DNA of 64,000 nt from Paenibacillus bouchesdurhonensis (lineage in GTDB: Bacteria; Bacillota; Bacilli; Paenibacillales; Paenibacillaceae): the NCBI RefSeq assembly GCF_900155685.1, contig NZ_LT732548.1, forward strand, positions 2,220,572 to 2,284,571, in the 5' to 3' direction. The notes under the pieces were generated by a model. It did not search any database and was not told the DNA's origin. It saw only the letters and a list, made by a program, of their open reading frames with translations. This document shows, in pieces, positions 34,703-42,499 of this stretch. Numbering within the stretch: position 1 is the stretch's first letter; each line of letters opens with the position of its first letter. The position numbers and the translations under genes were made by a program.

Positions 34703-34839
34703 GGGCTTATAGGCATAGACTTAATTTCCTTTGACAAATTTGCAAGCATAGGATTACCATAATAGTGCGTGCCTGAATAGCATCGTAATTTATAGAGAGA
34801 TGATATCCTATAACAGAGCAGGACATAGGGGGTCTAAAC

Positions 34840-36576
34840 ATGATACAGGGCATCGGTGCAGCAGCGGGCGTAGCCATCGGCAAGGCTTTTGTGCTGCCTG
34901 CCTGGGAATGGGATGTGCCGGATCGCCAGATGGATAAGGTGGATTTGGCAGCAGAGTTCGAAAGATTGTATGAAGGTATACAGACGTCCAGAACAGAAAT
35001 TGAAGTGATGAAGAACGAAGTCAAGGAAGCTGTAGGCGTAGAGGAATCGAGTATATTTGACGCTCACCTCGCTATATTGGAAGATCCCGTGTTCATGAGC
35101 GAAATTCGCGGGATTATCGAACGGCAGTATAAGGCGGCCGAGGTCGCTGTAAAAGAAGCGATCGATCATTTTGTCACGATGTTTGATCTGCTGGATGATG
35201 AGTATATGAAAGAGCGGGCACTTGATATTAAGGATGTGGGCAATCGCTTGCTGAAGCATTTGCTCGGCACGCCGGATATTACGCTTCCGGCCGATACTCA
35301 GCCATATATTTTGGTGGCTAAGGAATTGTCACCCTCCCAGCTTGTACATATGAATCCTGACAACGTATTGGGCATGGTCACGATGGCTGGAGGCAAAACC
35401 TCGCATTCTGCCATCATGGCACGGGCTCTCGGGATACCTCTTGTATCCGGGCTCGAACAGCAGCTAGCAGCACCGTTGAAGACAGGCGATCTGCTTGTCG
35501 TTGACGGTGACGAAGGACTTATTTATGTTGAACCCAATCAGGAAATTATCGATCGGTATACGGAAGTAGCTGAAGGGCTGCGGAAACGGAAGCAGCAGCT
35601 GCAGGCGCTGGCGACGGTCGAAGCGGTCACGCAAGACGGTGTCCACTTTCGCCTGGCAGGCAACATCAGCTCTGTTAAAGATTTGGAACAGGCGCTCACA
35701 TACGGCGCAGAAGGAGCAGGCTTGTTCCGTACCGAGTTTTTATATATGGATCGTTCGACCTTCCCTTCCGAAGAGGAGCAGTTCGAAATTTACCGGCAGG
35801 TTGCCGAGAAGGCAGGAAAGTATTCCGTCGTTATTCGAACTCTTGATATCGGCGGGGATAAGCAGCTTGAATACTTTGAACTTCCAGAGGAAGACAACCC
35901 GTTTCTAGGATATCGGGCGATTCGGATCAGTCTGAACAGCAAAGAGATGTTCAAGACCCAGTTGACCGCCATACTTCGAGCCAGTGCTTTCGGTCATTTG
36001 AAAATTATGCTGCCGATGATTTCTTCGCTAGAGGAAGTACGGCAGGCGAAGCAAATATTGGCCGAGGCCAAGTCTGACCTTGACGAGCGCGGAATCGCGT
36101 ATGACGATCATATCCCTGTCGGCGTCATGGTCGAAGTGCCTGCGGCGGCAGCTATAGCCGACCTTCTTGCCAGGGAAGCCGATTTCTTCAGCATCGGTAC
36201 GAATGACCTCGTACAGTACGTTCTTGCCGTTGACCGGATGAACGAGACGATCGCCCATATGTACCAGCCGTTTCATCCGGCTGTGCTTCGTTTGCTGCGC
36301 CAAGCGATTGCCGGAGCGCAGGAAGCGGGCATCCCCGTAAGTGTCTGCGGGGAGCTCGCCGGGGACGAGAAGGCTATTCCTCTCTGGCTCTATCTGGGGG
36401 TACGCGACCTGAGCATGTCACCCCAATCGCTATTGAGAGTTAAGCATCGGATTTTGAATGCCGTAGCTTCCGCAGGGGAGGCAGCTGGAGCCAGTTGCTA
36501 TCGCCTTGCTACTGGAACTGAAGTGGAGGCTGAGCTGGCGCGATTTGCAGACAGTTGTATTTGGCAGAACAAATAG
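34840..36576 (+). CDS. ptsP: PTS enzyme I (PEP-protein phosphotransferase)
   Basis: Transfers phosphate from PEP to HPr. The active-site histidine is His189 in GGKTSHSAIMARALGIP, at the same number as the E. coli enzyme. The PEP-binding half includes GAGLFRTEFLYM, RTLDIGGDKQLEYF, GYRAIRISL, FFSIGTNDLVQYVLAVDR and the catalytic cysteine in VCGELAGDE. 578 residues, normal. No HPr, EIIA or EIIBC gene adjoins it; a promoter-like GGGGG site precedes ATG 34840. A second enzyme I may exist elsewhere; here the gene is alone with its own terminator. Confidence 0.92.
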   Translation: MIQGIGAAAGVAIGKAFVLPAWEWDVPDRQMDKVDLAAEFERLYEGIQTSRTEIEVMKNEVKEAVGVEESSIFDAHLAILEDPVFMSEIRGIIERQYKAAEVAVKEAIDHFVTMFDLLDDEYMKERALDIKDVGNRLLKHLLGTPDITLPADTQPYILVAKELSPSQLVHMNPDNVLGMVTMAGGKTSHSAIMARALGIPLVSGLEQQLAAPLKTGDLLVVDGDEGLIYVEPNQEIIDRYTEVAEGLRKRKQQLQALATVEAVTQDGVHFRLAGNISSVKDLEQALTYGAEGAGLFRTEFLYMDRSTFPSEEEQFEIYRQVAEKAGKYSVVIRTLDIGGDKQLEYFELPEEDNPFLGYRAIRISLNSKEMFKTQLTAILRASAFGHLKIMLPMISSLEEVRQAKQILAEAKSDLDERGIAYDDHIPVGVMVEVPAAAAIADLLAREADFFSIGTNDLVQYVLAVDRMNETIAHMYQPFHPAVLRLLRQAIAGAQEAGIPVSVCGELAGDEKAIPLWLYLGVRDLSMSPQSLLRVKHRILNAVASAGEAAGASCYRLATGTEVEAELARFADSCIWQNK

Positions 36577-36586
36577 AGACGTAAAG

Positions 36587-36630
36587 AAGAACCGCAAGGG
36601 GGAGCGAGCAGCTCCTTCTGCGGTTCTTTC
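36587..36630 (+). terminator. Terminator after ptsP
   Basis: GAAGAACCGCA pairs with TGCGGTTCTTTC with an inner GGAGC/GCTCC stem. Confidence 0.85.
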
Positions 36631-36659
36631 GTTACTTAGACAAAGGATGAAGCCTTAGT

Positions 36660-37184
36660 TCACGCCTTGGCGAGAGCATCGACAAATGCTTTGCCGTATG
36701 GAGGCAGATCGGGCGGACGCCGAGCCGAAATAATATGACCGTCCACGACAACCGCCTCATCCTTCCAAATTGCGCCTGCATTTTCCATGTCATCGCGGAT
36801 TCCCGGCGTAGAGGTTACGGTAACCCCTTGAAGAATACCGGCGGAAATCAGAACCCATCCCGCATGGCAGATTTGCCCAATCGGCTTCTTCGCTGCGTGA
36901 AGTTCTTTAATCATTTCAAGCACTTTGCCATAGCGACGCAGCTTGTCCGGAGCCCATCCGCCCGGAACGAGAATGCCGTCGTAATCTTTGGCATTGATTT
37001 CCTCATAGCTATAGTCAGCCTCAGCAGGCACGCCGTACTTTCCGATGTATTTTTTGCCTTTCTCCAACCCGACGAGATGAACTTCGGCGCCTTCTTCACG
37101 TACCCGGTAAATCGGGTACCAGAGCTCCAAATCCTCAAATTCTTCATCCACTAAAGCGATCACTCTTTTACCAGTTAGTCTCAA
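36660..37184 (-). CDS. DJ-1/PfpI family protein (type 1 glutamine amidotransferase-like), 174 aa
   Basis: A cytosolic protein of the PfpI/YraA group with the nucleophile elbow Cys in GQICHAGWVLISAGIL (about residue 105) and a preceding acidic residue in DYDGILVPGGWAPDKLRRY; the downstream CHAGW and DEAVVVDGHIISARRPPDLP motifs are family typical. Members act as deglycases or proteases or in stress response; no activity is claimed. ATG 37184 follows GGAGGCG. A small palindrome lies 33 bp upstream. Confidence 0.9.
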   Translation of the reverse strand: MRLTGKRVIALVDEEFEDLELWYPIYRVREEGAEVHLVGLEKGKKYIGKYGVPAEADYSYEEINAKDYDGILVPGGWAPDKLRRYGKVLEMIKELHAAKKPIGQICHAGWVLISAGILQGVTVTSTPGIRDDMENAGAIWKDEAVVVDGHIISARRPPDLPPYGKAFVDALAKA

Positions 37185-37216
37185 TATCCACGCCTCCTCA
37201 TTTCAATCGGTCTTGA

Positions 37217-37231
37217 CGAAAATCGTTTTCG
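37217..37231. promoter_or_regulatory. 15-bp palindrome upstream of the PfpI-family gene
   Basis: CGAAAATCGTTTTCG is symmetric in its 6-bp arms and lies 33-47 bp upstream of the gene's start codon. It is close to, but does not fully match, a CcpA cre or an SOS box, so the binding protein is unknown. Confidence 0.35.
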
Positions 37232-37462
37232 ATATTTTAATTGTATCAAAAATAAAGTTGTTTTTCATACTGCCATGCTCTGCAGCCTAGGAATTACTCC
37301 TTTCCAATCAAGGAAATAACAAGCATTTGATATCCTCGAACAGGAGATTATCCCCTAAGGGTCGAATACATCATTCATCATCCAAATTCACATTTTTAAT
37401 CGTAACTTAACGAGTCGACGGGCAGCCAAAATGAAAAATGATTTGTAAGAAGAGGTGGTACT

Positions 37463-37906
37463 GTGCGCAAGCTGTGTCATTGCGGGCAAAAAATGAGCCT
37501 CGATTTTAGAGTGCTTATTTTTGGGGGAGTTATCGAAATTGACAGGGTACCGATATTTGAATGCGAGCAATGCAGTCACTACGAAGTGCTTCCGGCTGTC
37601 AAAACGGATCTGCTAGCTCTGCTTGGCGAGCTGAAGGACAGCGATGAGCAGGGGCTCGTGCTTTTTAATGAGGTAAACGAATTGGCCGACGTGATGTTCA
37701 GCATTTTCCGAACCTGGAACCAGACGGAGTCTCCGTCCTTCGAGGTTATTCTCGAACAGAAGTGCAAGGAGCGCATTAATCTTCTGCTTGATGTGTATGG
37801 ATGCGCCAAAGAGATGAATGACCGCCATTGGATGGACGATATTTCCAAGAGGTTGTCGCAAATCTCCGACTTTGTAAATTACAGTCAGTTTTCAGGGGCG
37901 AATTAA
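37463..37906 (+). CDS. Zinc-ribbon protein with YgiT-like start, 147 aa
   Basis: Two CxxC pairs frame the first 40 residues (LCHCGQK near 5-10 and FECEQCSHYEV near 33-43), a likely zinc ribbon; the rest is mostly alpha helical (LLALLGELKDSDEQGLVLFNEV, then ILEQKCKERINLLLDVYGCA). Similar proteins occur across Paenibacillus but have no known function; an antitoxin-type YgiT role is not supported because no toxin-like gene adjoins. GTG 37463 follows AGAGGTGGTA. Downstream is ytxJ. Confidence 0.7.
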   Translation: MRKLCHCGQKMSLDFRVLIFGGVIEIDRVPIFECEQCSHYEVLPAVKTDLLALLGELKDSDEQGLVLFNEVNELADVMFSIFRTWNQTESPSFEVILEQKCKERINLLLDVYGCAKEMNDRHWMDDISKRLSQISDFVNYSQFSGAN

Positions 37907-38019
37907 GTACGGTTTTAGTAAAAATACTGAGATGAGTTGTGTTTATTGTCTTTTTTTTGTTAATATATCTTATAAGTATGTTTAAATATGTCTTGTCGGA
38001 TAAAGGGGATGGATATATT

Positions 38020-38364
38020 ATGGCTGCTTTGAAAAGAATAACTTCCATAGAGGAGCTAACTGAGGCTATGGAAGACTCAGTGCATGGGCCGTTGTTGTTA
38101 TTCAAACATAGTACCCGTTGTCCCATTAGCTCGGGAGCGCACCGGGAAGTTGAAGCATACTTAAGTCAAAGTCCCAATGAAGCTGTTACCTATGGTGTTA
38201 TATACGTTGTTGAAGACAGGGGCGTATCGAATGCAGCGGCAGAACGTCTTGGAGTGAAGCATGAATCCCCTCAAGCCATTCTAGTCAAAAACGAGCAAGC
38301 CGTTTGGCATACTTCCCATTCCGACATTACTTCAGAAGCCCTAGAGGGAATTCTAGCTGAATAA
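38020..38364 (+). CDS. ytxJ: YtxJ, bacillithiol-system monothiol redox protein
   Basis: A thioredoxin-fold monothiol bacilliredoxin-like protein. Residues LLLFKHSTRCPISSGAHREV carry the single cysteine in the TRCPIS motif of the family, followed by the thioredoxin-type cis-Pro region (HESPQAILVKN). A longer frame reaches 37939 but ATG 38020 matches the usual N-terminus and is preceded by GGGGATGG. 114 residues. As in Bacillus, it lies directly upstream of ccpA, separated here by 107 bp. Confidence 0.88.
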   Translation: MAALKRITSIEELTEAMEDSVHGPLLLFKHSTRCPISSGAHREVEAYLSQSPNEAVTYGVIYVVEDRGVSNAAAERLGVKHESPQAILVKNEQAVWHTSHSDITSEALEGILAE

Positions 38365-38471
38365 AGCGTGAACATTGCACAAAGTAAAATTTTGTCGTAT
38401 CATAAACCTAATTGGAGCTTGAAAACTACGGGATGAATGAGTGAAAATCTATTGGCAATGGAGAGAAGAAT

Positions 38472-39476
38472 GTGACGGTTACCATTTATGATGTGGCACG
38501 TGAAGCAGGCGTCTCAATGGCCACGGTTTCACGGGTTGTCAACAACAACCCTAACGTGAAGCCGCAAACCCGGAAGAAAGTATATGAAGCAATTGAACGT
38601 TTGGGATATCGTCCGAACGCAGTCGCAAGAGGGCTTGCGAGCAAGAAGACGACTACGGTTGGCGTAGTGATTCCCGACATCTCAAATTCAATCTTTGCAG
38701 AAATCGCTCGGGGCATTGAAGACATCGCTAATATGTATCACTATAACATTATTTTATGTAATGCAGACAAGAAGAAGGAGAAGGAAATTCGCGTCATCAA
38801 CACGCTGCTTGAGAAGCAGGTGGACGGGCTTCTCTTTATGGGTGGGGCAGTGACGGAAGAGCATATGCAGGCTTTCCAAACCTCCTCTGTTCCGGTTGTT
38901 TTGTGTGCGACAAGCGACGAGAACGGCTCGATTCCTTCCGTCGATATCGATCATGAGGCAGCAGCCTTTGACGCAGTCAGCACATTGATTCGACACGGAC
39001 ACCGTGAGATTGCAATGATCAGCGGCACGCTGCAGGATCCGGCAAACGGGTACGCAAGATTCCAAGGTTACAAGCGGGCATTGGAAACAGCGGGTATTGA
39101 GTACCAGGAGGATCTGGTGCGCATCGGCAACTATCGTTACGAATCCGGTGTCGAAGCTATGAAATATTTCCTGGGTCTAAAGAAGCGCCCGACGGCAATT
39201 TTTGCTGCTACGGACGAGATGGCGATTGGGGCGATCCATAGTATCCAGGATGAAGGTTTGAAAGTTCCTGAAGATTTCTCTATTATTAGCGTGGACAATA
39301 TTCGTATGGCATCGATGGTACGTCCTCAGCTGACTACGGTAGCTCAGCCGATGTACGACTTGGGTGCAGTAGCTATGCGTCTATTGACGAAATTGATGAA
39401 GAAAGAGACCGTGGAGAGCTCAAAGGTTATTTTGCCGCACGAGACGATTCTTCGATTGTCAGTCAGCCATGTATAA
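38472..39476 (+). CDS. ccpA: Catabolite control protein A
   Basis: The master regulator of carbon catabolite repression, a LacI-family DNA-binding protein whose corepressor is Ser-phosphorylated HPr or Crh. The helix-turn-helix [21 protein letters not shown], hinge helix ([19 protein letters not shown]) and effector domain ([62 protein letters not shown]) match CcpA. 334 residues. GTG 38472 after GGAGAGAAG. Syntenic with Bacillus ytxJ-ccpA; upstream is ytxJ, downstream a terminator and mtnN. Confidence 0.95.
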   Translation: MTVTIYDVAREAGVSMATVSRVVNNNPNVKPQTRKKVYEAIERLGYRPNAVARGLASKKTTTVGVVIPDISNSIFAEIARGIEDIANMYHYNIILCNADKKKEKEIRVINTLLEKQVDGLLFMGGAVTEEHMQAFQTSSVPVVLCATSDENGSIPSVDIDHEAAAFDAVSTLIRHGHREIAMISGTLQDPANGYARFQGYKRALETAGIEYQEDLVRIGNYRYESGVEAMKYFLGLKKRPTAIFAATDEMAIGAIHSIQDEGLKVPEDFSIISVDNIRMASMVRPQLTTVAQPMYDLGAVAMRLLTKLMKKETVESSKVILPHETILRLSVSHV

Positions 39477-39547
39477 TCGGCTTGGCTGAATCATCAACTA
39501 TAGATAGAGAAGAAGATTAAAGACAAATATATGAAAAAGGTTTACGG

Positions 39548-39575
39548 AAAAAGCTCCTGTACAGGAGCTTTTTTT
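39548..39575 (+). terminator. Terminator after ccpA
   Basis: AAAAAGCTCCTG and CAGGAGCTTTTTTT form a near-perfect stem with a very short loop. It precedes mtnN by 27 bp. Confidence 0.85.
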
Positions 39576-39601
39576 AGGGAAAAAAAGGAGGAGGAGATCT
39601 T

Positions 39602-40309
39602 ATGGCCGCAACGATCGGGCTTATAGGTGCCATGGATGAAGAAATAGCTCTTCTGCTAGAGCAGGTGGAACGGCAGAACACGGTTGTGTTCGCTGGCCTT
39701 AATTTCGCGACCGGCTTGTTTCACGGCAAAGAGGTTGTTGTGTGTAAATCAGGCGTTGGCAAAGTCAATGCCGCTGCGACAACGCAAGTGCTGATCGATC
39801 GATTTCAAGTGGATACGATTCTGTTTACGGGAGTTGCTGGCGCGGTACATCCCGAGCTCAATATTGGGGATATCGTGATTTCCTCTTCGTGTCAGCAGCA
39901 TGATATGGATGTGACGCCACTCGGCTTTGCCCGAGGGATAATTCCCTATCAGGATGTTTCGGATTTTCCAGCCGATCGCAAGCTGATCCGGCTTGCAGAA
40001 GAAGCTTGCTCCAAGCTATGCACGGACAACAACTTTATTGTCGGTAAAGTGCTGTCCGGGGATCAGTTTATTTCTAACTACGACTATGTGCGCGATCTCC
40101 ATGAGACGATGGAGGGGGCTTGCGTAGAAATGGAGGGCTCGGCGGTCGCCCAAGTGTGTCATATGAATCAAATTCCTTATGTTATCCTGCGGTCGATGTC
40201 TGACAAAGCCGATGGTACGGCTGATATTAACTTCGCCGAATTTACAGTGCTGGCAGCTCAGCGCTCGTTCGAAATTTTAAATGAGATGGTGGCTAACCTT
40301 AGCCGTTAA
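39602..40309 (+). CDS. mtnN: 5'-methylthioadenosine/S-adenosylhomocysteine nucleosidase
   Basis: Cleaves MTA and SAH to adenine and the thioribose or ribosyl product (methionine salvage). IGLIGAMDEEIALLLEQ at the start, GKEVVVCKSGVGKVNAA, LFTGVAGAV, FISNYDYVRDL and the catalytic VEMEGSAVAQV with SMSDKADG match the nucleoside phosphorylase-like family. 235 residues. AGGAGGAG precedes ATG 39602. It sits between ccpA and acuC, an unexpected position compared with the B. subtilis order, and its stop codon overlaps the convergent acuC stop codon. Confidence 0.95.
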   Translation: MAATIGLIGAMDEEIALLLEQVERQNTVVFAGLNFATGLFHGKEVVVCKSGVGKVNAAATTQVLIDRFQVDTILFTGVAGAVHPELNIGDIVISSSCQQHDMDVTPLGFARGIIPYQDVSDFPADRKLIRLAEEACSKLCTDNNFIVGKVLSGDQFISNYDYVRDLHETMEGACVEMEGSAVAQVCHMNQIPYVILRSMSDKADGTADINFAEFTVLAAQRSFEILNEMVANLSR

Positions 40310-41493
40310 TCAGGCTCAGGGAAATCCTGCAGCGCAACCGCGAGACTCTCGCGGTTTTTTGCTGTGATTTCGGCTCTGCGAGGAATCCCCTCCCAATGCG
40401 TTAAGTCATCGAGCCATTCAGCGGGGAGGCTCACGGAGCTCTGACCCTGCCACCGCTCTCTCCAGGCCTGCGGCAGCTGTGTTCGGGGAAGCTGCTTCAA
40501 CGAGCGTTTTAAAGGATGATCTGTCATCTCCAGCCAGAGCAGGCTCCATGCCCGGGGGACAACGCGCCATATATCATACCCGCCTCCGCCCACAGCGACC
40601 CATCGCCCGCTGCAATACGTGTGGGCAAGGTTATGTATAATCGCGGGCATTTCGTTATAGATTGCCATGCTGCATTGCATATGAGAGAGCGGATCTAGCG
40701 CATGCGCATCACAGCCGTGCTGGCTGATGATGAGATCCGGCTTGAAGTAATCTGTCAGGCGCCTGATCGATTGCTCGAAGCATTCCAACCACGACTCGTC
40801 CTCGGTGTAGGGCTGCATAGGAATGTTGACGCATGTACCATAGCCTTGATGCTCGCCCCTTTCTTGCACGAAGCCAGTTCCCGGAAATAAATACTTACCG
40901 GTCTCGTGAATGGAATATGTACATACCTCTGGATCGGAATAGAAGCTCCACTGTACTCCATCTCCGTGATGTACATCCGTATCGATATAGAGCACCCGTG
41001 CTTTATAGTTCTGCCGAACATAGGCGATGGCCACGGAGACGTCATTATAAACGCAGAAGCCCGCTGCTTTGGCGGAAAGGGCGTGATGCAGGCCTCCGCC
41101 TAAATGTAAGGCATGCTGGCAGCGGCCGGACATAACCGCCTCGGCAGCCGTAATAGAGCCTCCAGCAACAAAGGAGGCAGCCTCATGCATGCCTGGGAAG
41201 AAGGGGGTATCTCCGTTCTCCAGTCCATACTGCGCCGCGCGCTCCAGCCAATCCGGTTCAGGCGCACCCGCGCTTAACGCTTTGACTGCTTCGACATAGG
41301 TCAACTGATGAATTTGCAGCAGCTCCGCTTCTGTTGCCGGACGCGAACGCAGCATCGATGAAGGCTCCAAAGCCCCCGCTTCGGCTAGAAGATCAAGCGT
41401 TAATTTAAGCCGGATCGGGTGAAAAGGATGGCTGTCGTGAAAATGATAATTCATAGCCTTGTCATGGTGAATCAAAAAAGCGCTTCCAGTCAT
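40306..41493 (-). CDS. acuC: Acetoin utilization protein AcuC, histone-deacetylase family
   Basis: A zinc-dependent lysine deacetylase that reactivates AcsA by removing an acetyl group. The arginase/deacetylase fold shows catalytic HH in LHLGGGLHHALSAKAAGFC, the metal site in RVLYIDTDVHHGDGVQ (Asp and His), and later DLIISQHGCDAH. 395 residues from ATG 41493; the longer frame upstream has no site, whereas AAGGAG is spaced 8 nt before this ATG. It follows acuA by 50 bp as in the acuA-acuC operon; acuB is absent between them. Confidence 0.92.
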   Translation of the reverse strand: MTGSAFLIHHDKAMNYHFHDSHPFHPIRLKLTLDLLAEAGALEPSSMLRSRPATEAELLQIHQLTYVEAVKALSAGAPEPDWLERAAQYGLENGDTPFFPGMHEAASFVAGGSITAAEAVMSGRCQHALHLGGGLHHALSAKAAGFCVYNDVSVAIAYVRQNYKARVLYIDTDVHHGDGVQWSFYSDPEVCTYSIHETGKYLFPGTGFVQERGEHQGYGTCVNIPMQPYTEDESWLECFEQSIRRLTDYFKPDLIISQHGCDAHALDPLSHMQCSMAIYNEMPAIIHNLAHTYCSGRWVAVGGGGYDIWRVVPRAWSLLWLEMTDHPLKRSLKQLPRTQLPQAWRERWQGQSSVSLPAEWLDDLTHWEGIPRRAEITAKNRESLAVALQDFPEPD

Positions 41494-41543
41494 CGCGCAC
41501 TCTCCTTGCTTTCGTGTCATCATCTGCATGAGCGTTTTTCTTT

Positions 41544-42176
41544 TTAATACATGAACCGCTGCTGAAAACGAATGCGGTCGAATTGCTCTTCAGATGCCAG
41601 CGGAACATTCTTCCCGATGCGAACCATCAGGCAATTTGCCGGGTGGGAGCAAATTTCCGGATCATCGGTGGCATACCAGACCATATCCACGGTCTTCATC
41701 AGCCGCTCCATCATTTTCCGATAATCCCACACGCTGAGTCCGCTGCTTTTTAAATCCCAATGCCAGTAATATTCTGTCGTAAACACGATGTACTGCTCCA
41801 TCTGATCCTGCTCGAAGGCTGTTCGGATCATCTTGGAACCGAGTCCGAAAGCGCGGTAGTCATTGGCAACCTCGATGGCTCCAAGCTCGATGAGATCGGG
41901 CATGTTTCCTTGCGACCAGCGCTCCATCTCATCCGGATAATGAAATGTGACATAACCGACGATGGTATCATGCTCTCTGGCGATGATTATTCGGCCTTCC
42001 GGGAGAGCTGCAATTTCGATCAATGCTTCATGCTGATCCTGCGGTTTGCGGAAAGCGTCGAGATCCGCATGCATTTGAAAGCTCTGTAGAAGCTCTGGAG
42101 CGATAGGGCCTTCAACAATGATCTCGCGATCTCCTTTAGATAGGCTATGGCGGATATGCGTTTTATGATGTTCCAT
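41544..42176 (-). CDS. acuA: Acetoin utilization acetyltransferase AcuA
   Basis: A GNAT-family enzyme that acetylates AcsA on a lysine and lowers its activity. Family features: FQMHADLDAFRKPQDQHEALIEIA in the first half, GAIEVANDYRAFGLGSKMIRTAF (acetyl-CoA motif A; R-x-x-G-L-G-S), and a conserved C-terminal segment EYYWHWDLKSSGLSVWDYRKMMERLM specific to AcuA. 210 residues, ATG 42176 with GGAGGCGG upstream. It precedes acuC and is divergent from acsA, its substrate gene. Confidence 0.92.
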   Translation of the reverse strand: MEHHKTHIRHSLSKGDREIIVEGPIAPELLQSFQMHADLDAFRKPQDQHEALIEIAALPEGRIIIAREHDTIVGYVTFHYPDEMERWSQGNMPDLIELGAIEVANDYRAFGLGSKMIRTAFEQDQMEQYIVFTTEYYWHWDLKSSGLSVWDYRKMMERLMKTVDMVWYATDDPEICSHPANCLMVRIGKNVPLASEEQFDRIRFQQRFMY

Positions 42177-42429
42177 TATTGCCGCCTCCTTTGCTCGTTC
42201 CCCTCACTTATAACAGAAAAATGAAAATTTGAAAAGTATAGCCCCTTACAAAAGCGTGTGATATAATGTATTCCGACATAAAACTTTCATAAATAACTCT
42301 TGACATCCCGCTTACGAATACTTGACTAATTACACTATGGCTCTCATGAACAAGTGGATACCGCTTCAAACTGCATTGATAGGTTGACAGCAATGATCCG
42401 CATGACCCGCATTGTGAAATTCGCCAACG

Positions 42430-42443
42430 TGTATCCGTTTTCA
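42430..42443. promoter_or_regulatory. cre-like site in the acsA-acuA intergenic region
   Basis: The reverse strand of 42430-42443 reads TGAAAACGGATACA, matching 13 of 14 positions of the cre consensus TGWNANCGNTNWCA. It lies 57 bp upstream of acsA, consistent with CcpA control known for acs/acu genes in Bacillus. The rest of the 323-bp intergenic region (42177-42499) holds an extended -10-like TGATATAAT near 42260 and no gene. Confidence 0.65.
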
Positions 42444-42499
42444 TGATTGAATTTGCTTTTTATGATGAGTTCTAGACAGATTCAAGGGAGGATGAAACA

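Noticed and set aside
37463..37906. YgiT-type antitoxin with MqsR-like toxin
   Set aside because: Only the CxxC pairs match; there is no small toxin gene beside it and no antitoxin helix-turn-helix.
40516..41135. Frames opposite acuC
   Set aside because: They are antisense shadows; acuC shows complete catalytic motifs.
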